The notes: generated by a model not told the origin, from the sequence alone. 64,000 bases of DNA from Acidobacteriota bacterium (GCA_013289715.1 JABCZJ010000006.1:1-64000); one strand, 5' to 3'. Numbered from the stretch's first letter, positions 51,611 through 62,647 are shown. Translations and numbers: made by a program.

Positions 51611-52267
51611 TTGTTGCGTACCAGAATCGGCGTAATCTTCCTATTCGCGATGGGCTTTGCGCTCGCATCGTTCACCTCCTCACCTGCGGGCTTCGCGCAA
51701 CAATCCGCCGGAGCAGGCGCGCAATCGAAGACCGGCTCGACGGCTCGATCTGACGCATCGCCGTCGCCAGCGCCGTCGCAAGCGGTTCCCGGTTCCCAGC
51801 TCTCGGAGTTCGCATGGCTCGAAGGCCGTTGGCGCGGCGACTGGGGCCCGCGCGTCGCCGAACAGGTCTGGATGGCGCCCAAAGCAGGCATGATGCTGGG
51901 CGATTTCCGGCTTATCGAAAACGACAAAGCGCTGGTCGTCGAGTTTTTCACGCTGGTGGAAAAACCCGGCAACATCAATTTCTATTTCCGGCACTTCACC
52001 CCAGAACTGGTGCCCTGGGAAAAATCAGAGGCAACGCTTCTGAAACTCGTCACCGCCGATCCGAAAAAATCCGAGTTCGAAAATCCGGCGAACGGCAAGC
52101 CCAAGCGTGTCGTCTTCAGCAGAACGGATGCTGACACGTATACTTGGCGCTCCGAAATAGTTCCCGAAAACGGCGATCCGCAGATTGTCGAAATCACTTA
52201 TCATCGCCAGCCGCTCGGTGCCATCGCGCCCGATTCCGGCGCCGGCTCCCATGCCAAGAAAAAATAG
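51611..52267 (+). CDS. Secreted protein with DUF6265-like domain
   Basis: About 218 residues from the TTG at 51611, chosen for GGGAGG six bases upstream and the ideal signal peptide that follows (TRIGVIFLFAMGFALASFTS). Upstream in-frame starts (GTG 51506, ATG 51563) lack a ribosome-binding site. The mature domain begins SEFAWLEGRWRGDWGPRVAE, then VWMAPKAGMMLGDFRLIEND and VEFFTLVEKPGNINFYFRHF, the pattern of DUF6265, a beta-barrel domain of unknown role. It is divergent from the TPR gene. Confidence 0.72.
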   Translation: MLRTRIGVIFLFAMGFALASFTSSPAGFAQQSAGAGAQSKTGSTARSDASPSPAPSQAVPGSQLSEFAWLEGRWRGDWGPRVAEQVWMAPKAGMMLGDFRLIENDKALVVEFFTLVEKPGNINFYFRHFTPELVPWEKSEATLLKLVTADPKKSEFENPANGKPKRVVFSRTDADTYTWRSEIVPENGDPQIVEITYHRQPLGAIAPDSGAGSHAKKK

Positions 52268-52303
52268 CCCTTCGCTTTCAGCTGAATATTTCCCAGACAG
52301 GCT

Positions 52304-53899
52304 CTAATGCCGGAAGTGCCGCACTCCGGAAAATACCATCGCCATCCCTAATTGATTGGCTGCCGCAATCACGTCGGCATCCCGCATGGACCCGCCCGGC
52401 TGGATCACGGCAGTTGCTCCCGCCCCTCCCGCCTCTTCCAAACCATCCGGAAATGGAAAGAAAGCATCCGAAGCCACCACGCTGCCCGCGAGCTCCAGCC
52501 CATTCGTCGCCGCCTTGATCACCGCAATCTTCACGGAATCCACTCGGCTCATCTGTCCTGCGCCAACGCCCACCGTTTGCCCCTCGCGCGCAAACACAAT
52601 CGCATTCGATTTCACGTGCTTGCAAACCTTCCACCCGAAAAGCAGCGCGCGCGTTTCCGCCGGAGTCGGCGCGCGCTCGGTCACCACCTTCAGCTCGGCT
52701 TCCGCCAATTCATGGCGGTCCGCTTCCTGCGCCAGCATGCCACCTGAAATACGTTTCAGATCAAGCTCCTCCACCGCTTCGCCGCTCAGCATTTCCAGCA
52801 GCCGCAAATTTTTCTTCGCGCCCAATTTTTCCAGCGCCGCCGCCGCGTATCCCGGCGCCACGATGCATTCCACGAACAATTTCGCCACTTCCTCCGCCGT
52901 AGCCACATCCAGCGCGCGATTGAACGCCAGCACCCCGCCAAACGCCGACACCGGATCGCACGCCAGCGCTTTCCGGTACGCGTCGCTCAAGGACTCCTGC
53001 TCCGCCGCTCCGCAGGGATTGTTGTGCTTGATGATCGCCACTGCCGGCCGGTGAAATTCCTGCGCCAGCGCCCACGCCGAATCCAGATCCACCAGGTTGT
53101 TGTAGGAAAGTTCCTTGCCCTGCAGTTGCTTTGCGCCCGCCAGTCCCGCCGCCGGATATCCCGCCGGAATGTAGAGCGCCGCGGCCTGGTGCGGATTTTC
53201 TCCATAGCGCATGGACTGCCTTCGCTCGAGTGCGATGTGCATCCGCTGCGGCAGCCTTTCCAGCGCGCCGATGGCGATGCGTCCCGGCACCCGGTCGCTC
53301 ACGCTCAGCCGCTCGAGCTCGGTGGCAATTTCTCCGTCGTATTGGGCCGTCCGCGCATAAGCCTTGCGCGCCAGATTCAGCCGCGTCGCCAGGCTCAACT
53401 CGTGTTTCTCGCGCAATTCCGCCGCGATCCCCGCATAATCGCCCGGATCCGTCACCACCCCCACGCTCGGAAAGTTTTTCGCCGCCGAGCGCACCATCGC
53501 CGGACCGCCGATATCAATATTCTCGATCAATTCCTCCGGCGTCACGCCCGGCTTTGCCGCCGTCGCCGAAAACGGATACAAATTCACCACCACCAGATCA
53601 ATCGCGACGATCCCATGCTCGCCTACCTGCTTGCGATCCTCTGCCTTGCCGCGCTGAAATAAAATCCCGCCATGCACTTTCGGATGCAGCGTCTTCACTC
53701 TCCCGCCCAGCATTTCCGGCCACCCAGTCAGCTCCGCCACGTCGCGCACCGCGACGCCACCCTCGCGCAGCAGTCGCGCCGTCCCGCCCGTGGACACAAT
53801 CTCGACTCCCAGCGACGCCAGCTCGCGCGCAAATTCCACCACTCCCGTCTTGTCAAACACACTGATCAGCGCCCGCGTTATCCCACGTTCTCCGGCCAC
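52304..53899 (-). CDS. purH: Bifunctional AICAR transformylase/IMP cyclohydrolase
   Basis: A 531-residue enzyme for the last two steps of IMP synthesis. The N-terminal cyclohydrolase domain has RALISVFDKTGVVEFARELA, IVSTGGTARLL and GRVKTLHPKVHGGIL. The C-terminal transformylase has RYGENPHQAAALY, the catalytic Lys-His in AIIKHNNPCG, and ends QPGGSMRDADVIAAANQLGM. The GTG at 53899 is used because GGAGG lies seven bases upstream and the resulting start matches the family; the frame is open further but that part is unlike PurH. Confidence 0.95.
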   Translation of the reverse strand: MAGERGITRALISVFDKTGVVEFARELASLGVEIVSTGGTARLLREGGVAVRDVAELTGWPEMLGGRVKTLHPKVHGGILFQRGKAEDRKQVGEHGIVAIDLVVVNLYPFSATAAKPGVTPEELIENIDIGGPAMVRSAAKNFPSVGVVTDPGDYAGIAAELREKHELSLATRLNLARKAYARTAQYDGEIATELERLSVSDRVPGRIAIGALERLPQRMHIALERRQSMRYGENPHQAAALYIPAGYPAAGLAGAKQLQGKELSYNNLVDLDSAWALAQEFHRPAVAIIKHNNPCGAAEQESLSDAYRKALACDPVSAFGGVLAFNRALDVATAEEVAKLFVECIVAPGYAAAALEKLGAKKNLRLLEMLSGEAVEELDLKRISGGMLAQEADRHELAEAELKVVTERAPTPAETRALLFGWKVCKHVKSNAIVFAREGQTVGVGAGQMSRVDSVKIAVIKAATNGLELAGSVVASDAFFPFPDGLEEAGGAGATAVIQPGGSMRDADVIAAANQLGMAMVFSGVRHFRH

Positions 53900-54111
53900 G
53901 ATAAATCCTCCCGTCCAGAAAGCCCCGCCAGTGTATGCGTTTGCGGAAAAATTCGGAAGTACACGGTCATGCGAAGAAGGATTCATTCGCAGCATGCTTG
54001 GTAATCGGCAACGTGACGGCGCAGATTTTTTTGGTGGGATCCGGTGTTTCGCGGATTATGCAGGCGTGATCTGCGAAATTTCTCGCAACGGCCGTGGCGG
54101 CTAGAAAACCC

Positions 54112-54822
54112 TCAGCTCGAAACGCGCGCCTTTAATTTCACGTGCCCGCCCTCAATGCTGACCGTGTACTCAATCTCCCGCCCGCCTTTTTCCTTCAAGG
54201 CTTTGGTCTTCTGCCGCACGAACCGTTCGAAATCCTTCAGACTGGGCACCCCAGCCTTCTCGCCGGTTTCCGTGCGCGCTTCCACCAGCCGTTGATAAAG
54301 TTTCTCCACTTTTTCAGTCTCGTGTTCAGGATCAGACAGCGCCAGCGCAAAATCCGCTGCGTGCCGTACCTCGGCAGCTCGCGTGGCCGCGTCCGCAGCC
54401 GCATGCGCAATCGCGGTAGCCGATGACACTCCGATGTCCTCCGCCGCCGTCTTCACGGCAGTCTCCGCCGCTATCCGCAAGCGCATCGCGTCTTCCGCGG
54501 CCTTGCGCTGACGTTCACCTTCGATGGCCTTTGCGGCCGCGCCGTAATGATGCTGCGTCGTCCCGGATTCCTTTTGGATCAGCTTCTTCCGCCACATGTC
54601 CTGGTACTTCGCGTAGGTGGATGCCAGATTGCTATAGCGAAATCGTTGCCCCGAGGAAAGCTCTCCCGTGCGGTCTGAGTAGCGCTTCAAATTCGTCTCC
54701 AGCCGCCACTGCGTATCGGTCGGAGGCCGCGAACGCCCACCGCCGAAATACTGTTCGAACTCTATTTTCAGCGTGCGGATATCCCGCTCGATTTGCCCCA
54801 GCTCTTCGTCAATCGTCGCCAT
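54112..54822 (-). CDS. MXAN_5187-like C-terminal domain protein
   Basis: About 236 residues from the ATG at 54822. The segment IERDIRTLKIEFEQYFGGGR (about 11-30) and RFRYSNLASTYAKYQDMWRK (about 58-77) match the MXAN_5187 C-terminal domain of Myxococcus and Acidobacteria as I remember it. A long charged, Ala-rich helical middle and a basic end (FVRQKTKALKEKGGREIEYT) follow. The domain is of unknown role. An upstream GTG/ATG extension to 54945 is open but unconvincing. Divergent from selA. Confidence 0.68.
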   Translation of the reverse strand: MATIDEELGQIERDIRTLKIEFEQYFGGGRSRPPTDTQWRLETNLKRYSDRTGELSSGQRFRYSNLASTYAKYQDMWRKKLIQKESGTTQHHYGAAAKAIEGERQRKAAEDAMRLRIAAETAVKTAAEDIGVSSATAIAHAAADAATRAAEVRHAADFALALSDPEHETEKVEKLYQRLVEARTETGEKAGVPSLKDFERFVRQKTKALKEKGGREIEYTVSIEGGHVKLKARVSS

Positions 54823-55029
54823 AGTTTTGGGGCCGCTGCGCACTTGCCGCAGCAGCCGCCTTCCCGCAGCAGGTGCTTGTGGCCAGCTCTCAGCCGCCCG
54901 TGCCTCCAGCGTAGAGTGCGCAACCGGCGGCGTCAATGTGACCATCCGCGTATATGTCGCAAAGGGAAATGCCTGTCCGCAAGCCTGCGATTGCCAGCCC
55001 TTATCACATTGTGCTCAAATGCCTTAGCC

Positions 55030-56529
<1,500 letters not shown>

Positions 56530-56570
56530 AGCACTCCCGATTTTCTCTTCTCGGTTTTCCGTTTTCGCAT

Positions 56571-56597
56571 TCTCTGTGTCTCTGTGACTCTGTAGCC
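56571..56597. repeat. CTCTGTG-type dispersed repeat, copy 1
   Basis: TCTCTGTGTCTCTGTGACTC followed by TGTAGCC, in the short gap between selA and larB. Two more copies lie at 61595-61612 (minus) and 61749-61765. Confidence 0.6.
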
Positions 56598-56599
56598 AA

Positions 56600-57352
56600 T
56601 CAAAGCCTGTTGATCACGCTAGCCACGCAACCGGCCCCGAACCCGTTATCAATATTCACCACGCTCACATTCGAAGCGCAGCTATTCAGCATCGCCAGCA
56701 GCGCCGTCAATCCTCCAAAACTCGATCCGTAACCAGTGCTGGTCGGCACTGCAATCACGGGCGCCGCCACCAGCCCCGCCACCACGCTCGGCAGCGCACC
56801 TTCCATTCCCGCAACGCAAATAATCACTCGCGCGGCCGCCAATTTCGTCCGCTGCTCGAGCAAGCGGTGCAGCCCCGCGACGCCCACGTCGTAAATCGCC
56901 TCGGCGCGATTGCCCATGATTTGCGCCGTCACCAGCGCTTCTTCCGCCACGGGAATATCGCTGGTTCCCGCAGTCACCACCAGAATCGAGCCCTTCCCAT
57001 GAATTGCCGTGCTGCGCGAAATGGTGATCGCCCCTGAAAGCTCGTGAAATTGCGCCGCACGCGCCAGCTTCTTTACCGCGGCGAAAATCTTCTTGTCCGC
57101 GCGCGTGATCAGAATATTGTGCGACGCCTTCGCGCGCAGCATTCCCCGGGCGATCTCCACCACTTGCTTTGCCGTTTTCTTCCGCGCGAAGATTACTTCC
57201 GGAAATCCCTGCCGCAGCGCGCGATGGTGGTCAATCTTCGCGAAACCCAGATCCTCGTAGGGCCACTGGCGCAGCTGTTCCACGGCGCTTTCCACCGGCA
57301 AACTGCCGCGCTTCACTGCCTCCAGAAATTTCCGTACGTCCTGTTCATCCAC
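56600..57352 (-). CDS. larB: Nickel-pincer cofactor carboxylase/hydrolase LarB
   Basis: A 250-residue LarB, which carboxylates and hydrolyses nicotinic acid adenine dinucleotide in the first step of making the nickel-pincer nucleotide of lactate racemase. The N-terminal part has [20 protein letters not shown] and [17 protein letters not shown]; the C-terminal PurE-like domain has [20 protein letters not shown] and [23 protein letters not shown] start with GAGGA upstream. larC and larE are not in the window, so the pathway is either elsewhere or serves another pincer enzyme. Confidence 0.93.
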   Translation of the reverse strand: MDEQDVRKFLEAVKRGSLPVESAVEQLRQWPYEDLGFAKIDHHRALRQGFPEVIFARKKTAKQVVEIARGMLRAKASHNILITRADKKIFAAVKKLARAAQFHELSGAITISRSTAIHGKGSILVVTAGTSDIPVAEEALVTAQIMGNRAEAIYDVGVAGLHRLLEQRTKLAAARVIICVAGMEGALPSVVAGLVAAPVIAVPTSTGYGSSFGGLTALLAMLNSCASNVSVVNIDNGFGAGCVASVINRL

Positions 57353-57525
57353 GATGTTTCCTCAAGCAACCCGGCACGCTGGCAGCGCGCGCTTGCGGAC
57401 GGTGCTGCTGTGCCCGCGGAGTATTGCTGCGAAACGGATTCGTGCTAGAGTGGCGCCCAGTCAATCGCCCGGGCAACAGTCTCTGCGGCGCACGGCCTAC
57501 ACTTAAATCTTGCGGAGGTGCACAC

Positions 57526-57768
57526 ATGGGATTCCTTTGGGAAATCATCATCGGTATTCTCGCCGGTTTTTTGGCGGGAAAAATTGTGAAGGGTTCCGGC
57601 ATGGGGATTTTGGTGGACCTGATCGTCGGCATCGTAGGATCGATTCTGGGCGGCTGGATATTCGGCCTGCTGGGGCTTGCGGCGTACGGGCTGATCGGAC
57701 AGCTGGTGATGGCAACCGTGGGAGCCATCGTTTTGTTGCTCATTGTCCGCGCGATCAAAAGAACCTGA
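57526..57768 (+). CDS. GlsB/YeaQ/YmgE-family membrane protein
   Basis: An 80-residue, three-helix membrane protein (about 5-24, 28-48 and 52-75), rich in Gly: IIIGILAGFLAGKIVKGSGM and IVGIVGSILGGWIFGLLGLA. This is the transglycosylase-associated or GlsB/YeaQ family linked to stress responses. GGAGGTG lies five bases before the ATG. Confidence 0.9.
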   Translation: MGFLWEIIIGILAGFLAGKIVKGSGMGILVDLIVGIVGSILGGWIFGLLGLAAYGLIGQLVMATVGAIVLLLIVRAIKRT

Positions 57769-57787
57769 CGGTCCGATGATCGGTTGT

Positions 57788-57818
57788 CGTAGGGGCGAGG
57801 TTTAGACCCGCCCCTACG
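57788..57818. repeat. Perfect CGTAGGGGCG palindrome, REP-like
   Basis: CGTAGGGGCG (57788-57797) pairs perfectly with CGCCCCTACG (57809-57818), and inside it GG pairs with CC around TTTAGA. It lies between the convergent GlsB-like and M16 genes and is the clearest copy of the element at 44846 and 45291. It could also act as a weak terminator. Confidence 0.7.
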
Positions 57819-57843
57819 GTCAACGGCCGCGTGAGCCATAAAT

Positions 57844-59370
57844 CTAGTTTTCTGCCTTTCCCGTCACGTCCACCACACTCACCGCGCCGTATTTCTTCAG
57901 CACGCCCTCGATTTCCTTGCGGTCTCCGACGCAAATCCACTGCAGGTGATCGAGGTCCACGAATTTCTTCGCAGAAGCCTGCGCCGCCGCCGCGTCAATT
58001 GCGCCGATGTGATCCGGGTACTTGTCCCAATAATCCACCGGCAACGCGTAATACTGCACGGTGAGCCAATCGTTCAAAATCTGGCTCGGCTGCTCGAGTG
58101 AAAGCGCGAAATTCGCAACGATCGCCCGGTGTGCATCGTCCATTTCGCTTTGTGGCACCGGCTCGTCGTTGATCTTTTTGAATTCATATAGGAACCGGTC
58201 GAACGCATCGCCTGTCACCGCGCTGCGTACGGGCGCAGACGCCGCCCAGTCACCGGGATAGATCTCTGCGTTGAACCGGCTGTAGGACCCATAGGTCAGG
58301 CTGTGCTCTTCGCGCAGGTCCAGAAACAGCCGCGCTTGCGGCCCGCCTCCCAGCACCTGATTCATCACCGTCAGTTGATAATATTCCGGATCGGTGCGGC
58401 GAATCGCGCGGTCGCCGACGATAATATAGGTCTGCACCGAAGCGGGACGGTCTACCAGCGTAATTTTCGTCGCCTCTGGCGCAACGGCCGCCGCAAATTT
58501 TTCCGGCGCCTCTGCCGCGCCGGTCCATCCGCCGAGATATTTTTCGATCGTCGCGCGCATTGCGCTGGCTGTGAAGTCGCCTGTCACGCCCAAGATCGTG
58601 TTTCCCGGGACATAATGCTTCTCGTGGAAACGCTTCAAATCCTCCACGCTGATTTTCTCGATTGATTCTTTCGTCGCGGACGCCAGCGCCATGGGCGTAT
58701 CGCCGTAGATCACCCGGCGGAATCCCTGCTGCGCCAGAAACGCGGGATTCGCGAGGCGCTGTTCCAGGCTCGCTCCCTCGGTCTGCTTGTATTTGGCAAG
58801 CTCGCTTGCCGGAAAACTCGGGTGCAGCACTACGTCGCTCAGCAGGTCCAGAATTTTCGCGGTGTCCGTGATCAATCCCGACGCATTCACCGACGTATAG
58901 CTCACGCCGAACCGCGAGCTCGCCTCCAGCGAAGCACCCAGCGAATCGACTTCGCTTGCGATCTGTTCGCTCGAGCGTTTTTCCGTTCCTTCGCGCAACA
59001 TTCCCGCTGTAAAGGAAGCCAATCCCGGCAGGTCGCTCGGGTCCGCCAGTTGTCCCGGGCGAATCCACATGGTGAAGGCGACCGTCGGGAGCTTGTGATC
59101 TTCTTCGAGCACAATCGTCAAGCCATTCTTCAGTTTCACCACCAGCGGCCGCGGCAGCTGGACGCGAAGAGCTTCCTTGTTCACCGGCGCGCGGTTCAAC
59201 CGCTGTACCTGGCTCAGCGGCGCGCTCTTGTCCTGGCCTTGCGCGAGCGCCGCGCTTGGCAGCAGCAATCCCGCGAGAGCCGCAAATCCTGCCAGTGCCG
59301 CCGATCGAGCGACCGTTCGTCGTTGCGTCTGCAAAGTCCCGGCGAACTTCTTCATCGCGCTCCCGCTCAT
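57844..59370 (-). CDS. M16-family peptidase homologue lacking the zinc motif
   Basis: A 508-residue exported protein (signal AALAGFAALAGLLLPSAALA) with two M16 halves. In the usual HxxEH position it has SFTAGMLREGTEKRSSEQIA, with no zinc ligands, so it is the non-catalytic partner. LTVMNQVLGGGPQARLFLDL and REEHSLTYGSYSRFNA are the C-terminal half signatures that help bind substrate. Its ATG overlaps the stop of the catalytic subunit gene upstream (ATGA, 59367-59370). Together they should form a periplasmic heterodimer of the PqqF/mitochondrial processing peptidase kind. Confidence 0.9.
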   Translation of the reverse strand: MSGSAMKKFAGTLQTQRRTVARSAALAGFAALAGLLLPSAALAQGQDKSAPLSQVQRLNRAPVNKEALRVQLPRPLVVKLKNGLTIVLEEDHKLPTVAFTMWIRPGQLADPSDLPGLASFTAGMLREGTEKRSSEQIASEVDSLGASLEASSRFGVSYTSVNASGLITDTAKILDLLSDVVLHPSFPASELAKYKQTEGASLEQRLANPAFLAQQGFRRVIYGDTPMALASATKESIEKISVEDLKRFHEKHYVPGNTILGVTGDFTASAMRATIEKYLGGWTGAAEAPEKFAAAVAPEATKITLVDRPASVQTYIIVGDRAIRRTDPEYYQLTVMNQVLGGGPQARLFLDLREEHSLTYGSYSRFNAEIYPGDWAASAPVRSAVTGDAFDRFLYEFKKINDEPVPQSEMDDAHRAIVANFALSLEQPSQILNDWLTVQYYALPVDYWDKYPDHIGAIDAAAAQASAKKFVDLDHLQWICVGDRKEIEGVLKKYGAVSVVDVTGKAEN

Positions 59371-60764
59371 TGCGCCCCCTTCGACGACGCTTTCTCGTCT
59401 GCTGCCGGATAGGTGATCACGACCGTGCGCTGGCCACGCAGCAGATATTTCTTCGCCACCGCATTCACATCTTCCAGCGTCACCGCACGTTCCTTGTCCA
59501 CAATCGTGTTAATCAGATTCGGATCGTTGAAATACACCGTGTAATTCCCGATCAGAACCGCCGTGGACAACGCCGACCGCCGCCGCTCGATGAATTGGCG
59601 GAGCAACTGCGATTTGGCTTTCGCCAGCTCTTCGGGCGTAATGCCGCTCTGCACCGCCGCGGTGATTTCCTCGTCAATTGCTTTTTCCAGGTCTTCGACT
59701 TTCACGCCCGGCCGCGGATTCGCCGCAATGTAAAGCTGGCTGGTGCCAATGCGCGTGTCCGCCTGTACGGTCACCGACGAAGCGAGCTGCTTCGTCTTCA
59801 CCAGGCGCTGGTAGAAGCGCGAACTCTCTCCCTGCCCAAGCACGTAGGTGAGCTGTTGCGCGGCGTAGTTTTCCGGCGTGTTGCCCGCGGGGATGTGATA
59901 CGCCATATCAATTTGCGGCAAGCGCGCCAGCGGATCGTAGACGATTTCGCGGCGCTCCCCGTAATGTGGCTCTTCCGCCAAATCCACCTTCGGCGGCGCG
60001 GGTTGCGCGGGGATCGCAGCGAAATATTTCTTCACCTTGGCCAGCGCTTCGTCGGGATCGAAATCGCCCACCAGCGTCAGCACCGCGTTATTCGGCGCGT
60101 AGTAAATCCGGAAAAAATCCTTCACGTCGTCAATGCTGGCCGCGTTCAAATCCGTCATCGAGCCGATCGTGGAATGTTTGTACGCGAAGTTGTCGTAGGA
60201 AAGATTGTCCACATCGAGCTGCGCCCGCCCGTACGGCTGATTGTCAATCCCTTGGCGCCGCTCTTCCTGCACCGCATTGCGCTGGTTGTCCAGATTCGCT
60301 TGCGTCACATTCAGCGCGCGCATGCGGTCCGATTCCAGGAACAATCCCAAATCCAGCTGGTTTTTCGGCAGCTCTTCGAAGTACGTGGTGCGGTCTTCGT
60401 TGGTCGTGCCGTTCATATTGCCGCCGTTGTTGAATACCAGGACAAAATGCTCGCCCTTGGCCACGTTTTCCGAGCCTTCGAACATCATGTGCTCGAACAG
60501 GTGCGCGAATCCCGTGCGACCCGGACGCTCGTTGCGGCTGCCCACGTTGTAGCAAACGTCAATTCCGAAAACTGGCGCGGAATGGTCCGGCACCAGGATC
60601 ACGCGCAAGCCGTTCTCGAGCTTCACGTCGCGAAGTTCCAGTTTCGGGACCTTCACGCTCGCTGCCTGCTCTTGTGCGGCCGCCGCGCTCAACGCTCCGC
60701 CCAGCCCCAGCGCGAAACCCAGCCCCGCGAGCGCGGCCCGGCGCAACTTCCCTGTAACCTTCAT
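59367..60764 (-). CDS. M16-family zinc protease, catalytic subunit
   Basis: A 465-residue exported peptidase. Signal AALAGLGFALGLGGALSAAA is followed by the N-terminal M16 domain with the inverted zinc motif HLFEH in GFAHLFEHMMFEGSENV (about 82-98) and the downstream Glu in NAVQEERRQG. The C-terminal half has LTYVLGQGESSRFYQRLV. GGAGG lies seven bases before the ATG. It clamps and degrades unfolded peptides in the periplasm. It is coupled to the inactive partner gene by a four-base overlap. Confidence 0.94.
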   Translation of the reverse strand: MKVTGKLRRAALAGLGFALGLGGALSAAAAQEQAASVKVPKLELRDVKLENGLRVILVPDHSAPVFGIDVCYNVGSRNERPGRTGFAHLFEHMMFEGSENVAKGEHFVLVFNNGGNMNGTTNEDRTTYFEELPKNQLDLGLFLESDRMRALNVTQANLDNQRNAVQEERRQGIDNQPYGRAQLDVDNLSYDNFAYKHSTIGSMTDLNAASIDDVKDFFRIYYAPNNAVLTLVGDFDPDEALAKVKKYFAAIPAQPAPPKVDLAEEPHYGERREIVYDPLARLPQIDMAYHIPAGNTPENYAAQQLTYVLGQGESSRFYQRLVKTKQLASSVTVQADTRIGTSQLYIAANPRPGVKVEDLEKAIDEEITAAVQSGITPEELAKAKSQLLRQFIERRRSALSTAVLIGNYTVYFNDPNLINTIVDKERAVTLEDVNAVAKKYLLRGQRTVVITYPAADEKASSKGAQ

Positions 60765-60970
60765 TTCGAAGCCTCCCGACGGCGGCAGGTATTCTCCACC
60801 TTTCGAGCGTATGACGCAAACTGGGGCGTTTCGATAGCGGAGGCCCCTTGTGCGGGCAGGCTATTTTTGGGTGGCGAGCGGCGAGGAATGCTGTGAGGCG
60901 CGAGGTCCAGGTCCCTCGCCTTGACTTTGCCGAAACGCGCCACCTAAACTCGTTCGTTCAGCGACCACCC

Positions 60971-61588
60971 ATGGCGAAATCCAGCGGCATCATTGTTACA
61001 GTTGGCATCACAGGTGCGAGCGGGGCGGGCTACGCGCAATCCGTTCTGCGCCTGCTCGATGGGGACCCGCGCGTGCAGCGCGTTTTTCTCGTCGCAAGCG
61101 AAGCGGGGATGCGCTTGCTGGCGACCGAACTCGGCGTGGTCCCGACGGACGCGAAAAAACTGCCGTCGCTCCTGACCGGCACTGCCGCAAAGAAAATCGA
61201 ATATTTGCCGAATAAAGATATCGGTGCCAGCATCGCATCCGGTAGCGCCATCGTGGATGGCATGGTGATCGTTCCGTGTTCTGCAGGGGCGCTCGGGTCG
61301 ATCGCCGCCGGAACCGCTGGCGATCTGCTTACGCGCGCTGCGGACGTGTGCTTGAAGGAGCGCCGCCCACTGGTGTTGTGTCTGCGCGAAACGCCGCTGA
61401 ATCGCATCCATCTGGAAAATATGCTGCGCGTCCATAACGCTGGCGCCACGGTGATGCCCGCGATGCCCGCTTTCTATTACGCGCCGAAAAAAATTGACGA
61501 CTTGATCGAGCAGTTCGCGTTCCGCGTGTTGGCGCAGCTTGGCCTGCCGCAGGAGAAGCAGTATCGTTGGAAGGGTGGGAAGGAATAA
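60971..61588 (+). CDS. ubiX: Flavin prenyltransferase
   Basis: A 205-residue enzyme that attaches dimethylallyl to FMN to make the prenyl-FMN cofactor of UbiD-type decarboxylases. VTVGITGASGAGYAQSVLRL (9-28) is the flavin-binding start, IVPCSAGALGSIAAGTAGDL a second motif, and RRPLVLCLRETPLNRIHLEN a third. ATG 60971 gives the family length. It precedes genes for the futalosine route, where a UbiX/UbiD pair is expected to decarboxylate the ring. Confidence 0.94.
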   Translation: MAKSSGIIVTVGITGASGAGYAQSVLRLLDGDPRVQRVFLVASEAGMRLLATELGVVPTDAKKLPSLLTGTAAKKIEYLPNKDIGASIASGSAIVDGMVIVPCSAGALGSIAAGTAGDLLTRAADVCLKERRPLVLCLRETPLNRIHLENMLRVHNAGATVMPAMPAFYYAPKKIDDLIEQFAFRVLAQLGLPQEKQYRWKGGKE

Positions 61589-61594
61589 TTCTTC

Positions 61595-61612
61595 GCCACA
61601 GAGGCACAGAGA
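61595..61612 (-). repeat. CTCTGTG-type dispersed repeat, copy 2
   Basis: GCCACAGAGGCACAGAGA on the plus strand; read on the minus strand it matches the copy at 56571. An A/G-rich stretch follows to about 61653, in the gap between ubiX and the prenyltransferase gene. Confidence 0.6.
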
Positions 61613-61748
61613 GAAACGAGAAAGAGAAAAAAAGAAAAGAGGCAAAGAAAAGAATATGAATCAGCCGGTTTCATCCGCGCACAGCAGGTTTAGCGCGACC
61701 GGCGACTCGCGATTTACGCTTAACGCTTTGCTATTCTATCCGGGTGCT

Positions 61749-61765
61749 TCTGTGACTCTGTGGCC
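61749..61765. repeat. CTCTGTG-type dispersed repeat, copy 3
   Basis: TCTGTGACTCTGTGGCC. The GTG used as the start of the prenyltransferase gene is part of this repeat, which makes that start less certain. Confidence 0.6.
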
Positions 61766-62647
61766 AACAAAAACGTGACGAAGAACCGCATCCGCATAGT
61801 GCTGGAAATGATCAAGTTCGAGCACTCCGTTTTTGCGCTGCCCTTCGCGCTGGTCGGCGCGCTACTGGCCGCTCGCGCCGGCGGCGCGTTGCCCACCTGG
61901 GGCGAGCTTCTGTGGATCGTCCTCGCCATGGTCGGCGCGCGGTCTGCCGCGATGACCGTGAACCGCATTGTTGACCTGGAATTCGATCGCCGCAATCCGC
62001 GCACCGCCAATCGCGCGCTGCCCAAAGGGGAACTCTCCGTGGGCTTCGCGGCCGTCTTCACCGTGATCGCTTCTTCCGTGCTGGTATTCGCCGCGTGGCA
62101 GTTGAATCCGTTGGCGCTGAAGCTTTCTCCGGTCGCGCTCACCGTGCTTTTCTTTTATTCATTCACAAAGCGATTCACTGCCTGGTCTCACTTTGTGCTG
62201 GGCTTTTCTCTGGGCATCTCGCCCGCTGCGGCGTGGATTGCCATTCGCGGCTCGCTTGACGCGCGCGTGTTGATCCTCTGCGCCGCTGTGACGCTGTGGG
62301 TGGGTGGATTCGACGTTCTCTACGCTTGCCAGGACGTCGAGTTCGACAAAGCTGCAGGACTGCATTCCATCCCGAAAAAATTTGGCGTTGCGCGGGCTTT
62401 GCTCATCGCGCGCGGGATGCACTTAATAATGGTTGCGCTGCTCGTTTGGCTGGCGCTCAGTTTCCAGCTGGCGTGGCCTGCTTGGGCGGGAATTGCCGTG
62501 GTGGCTGCGCTGCTGGCCTACGAACATTCTTTGGTCCATCCCCATGACCTGAGCAAAATGAATGCTGCGTTTTTCACCGTGAATGGCTATATTAGTTTGT
62601 TGTTCCTGCTCTTCTGGGGCGCGGCCACGTTTGTGGGCCGGCCCTGA
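61760..62647 (+). CDS. mqnP: UbiA-family prenyltransferase, probably MqnP
   Basis: A 295-residue membrane enzyme with about eight helices that attaches a polyprenyl tail to an aromatic acid. The first Asp-rich motif is NRIVDLEFDRRNPRTANRAL (about 68-87) and the second is GGFDVLYACQDVEFDKAAGL (about 182-201). Its place between ubiX and mqnE suggests it prenylates the futalosine-route intermediate (1,4-dihydroxy-6-naphthoate), hence MqnP; UbiA for ubiquinone is the alternative. The GTG at 61760 lies in a dispersed repeat, so an internal start such as the ATG at 61808 should be considered. Confidence 0.88.
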   Translation: MANKNVTKNRIRIVLEMIKFEHSVFALPFALVGALLAARAGGALPTWGELLWIVLAMVGARSAAMTVNRIVDLEFDRRNPRTANRALPKGELSVGFAAVFTVIASSVLVFAAWQLNPLALKLSPVALTVLFFYSFTKRFTAWSHFVLGFSLGISPAAAWIAIRGSLDARVLILCAAVTLWVGGFDVLYACQDVEFDKAAGLHSIPKKFGVARALLIARGMHLIMVALLVWLALSFQLAWPAWAGIAVVAALLAYEHSLVHPHDLSKMNAAFFTVNGYISLLFLLFWGAATFVGRP

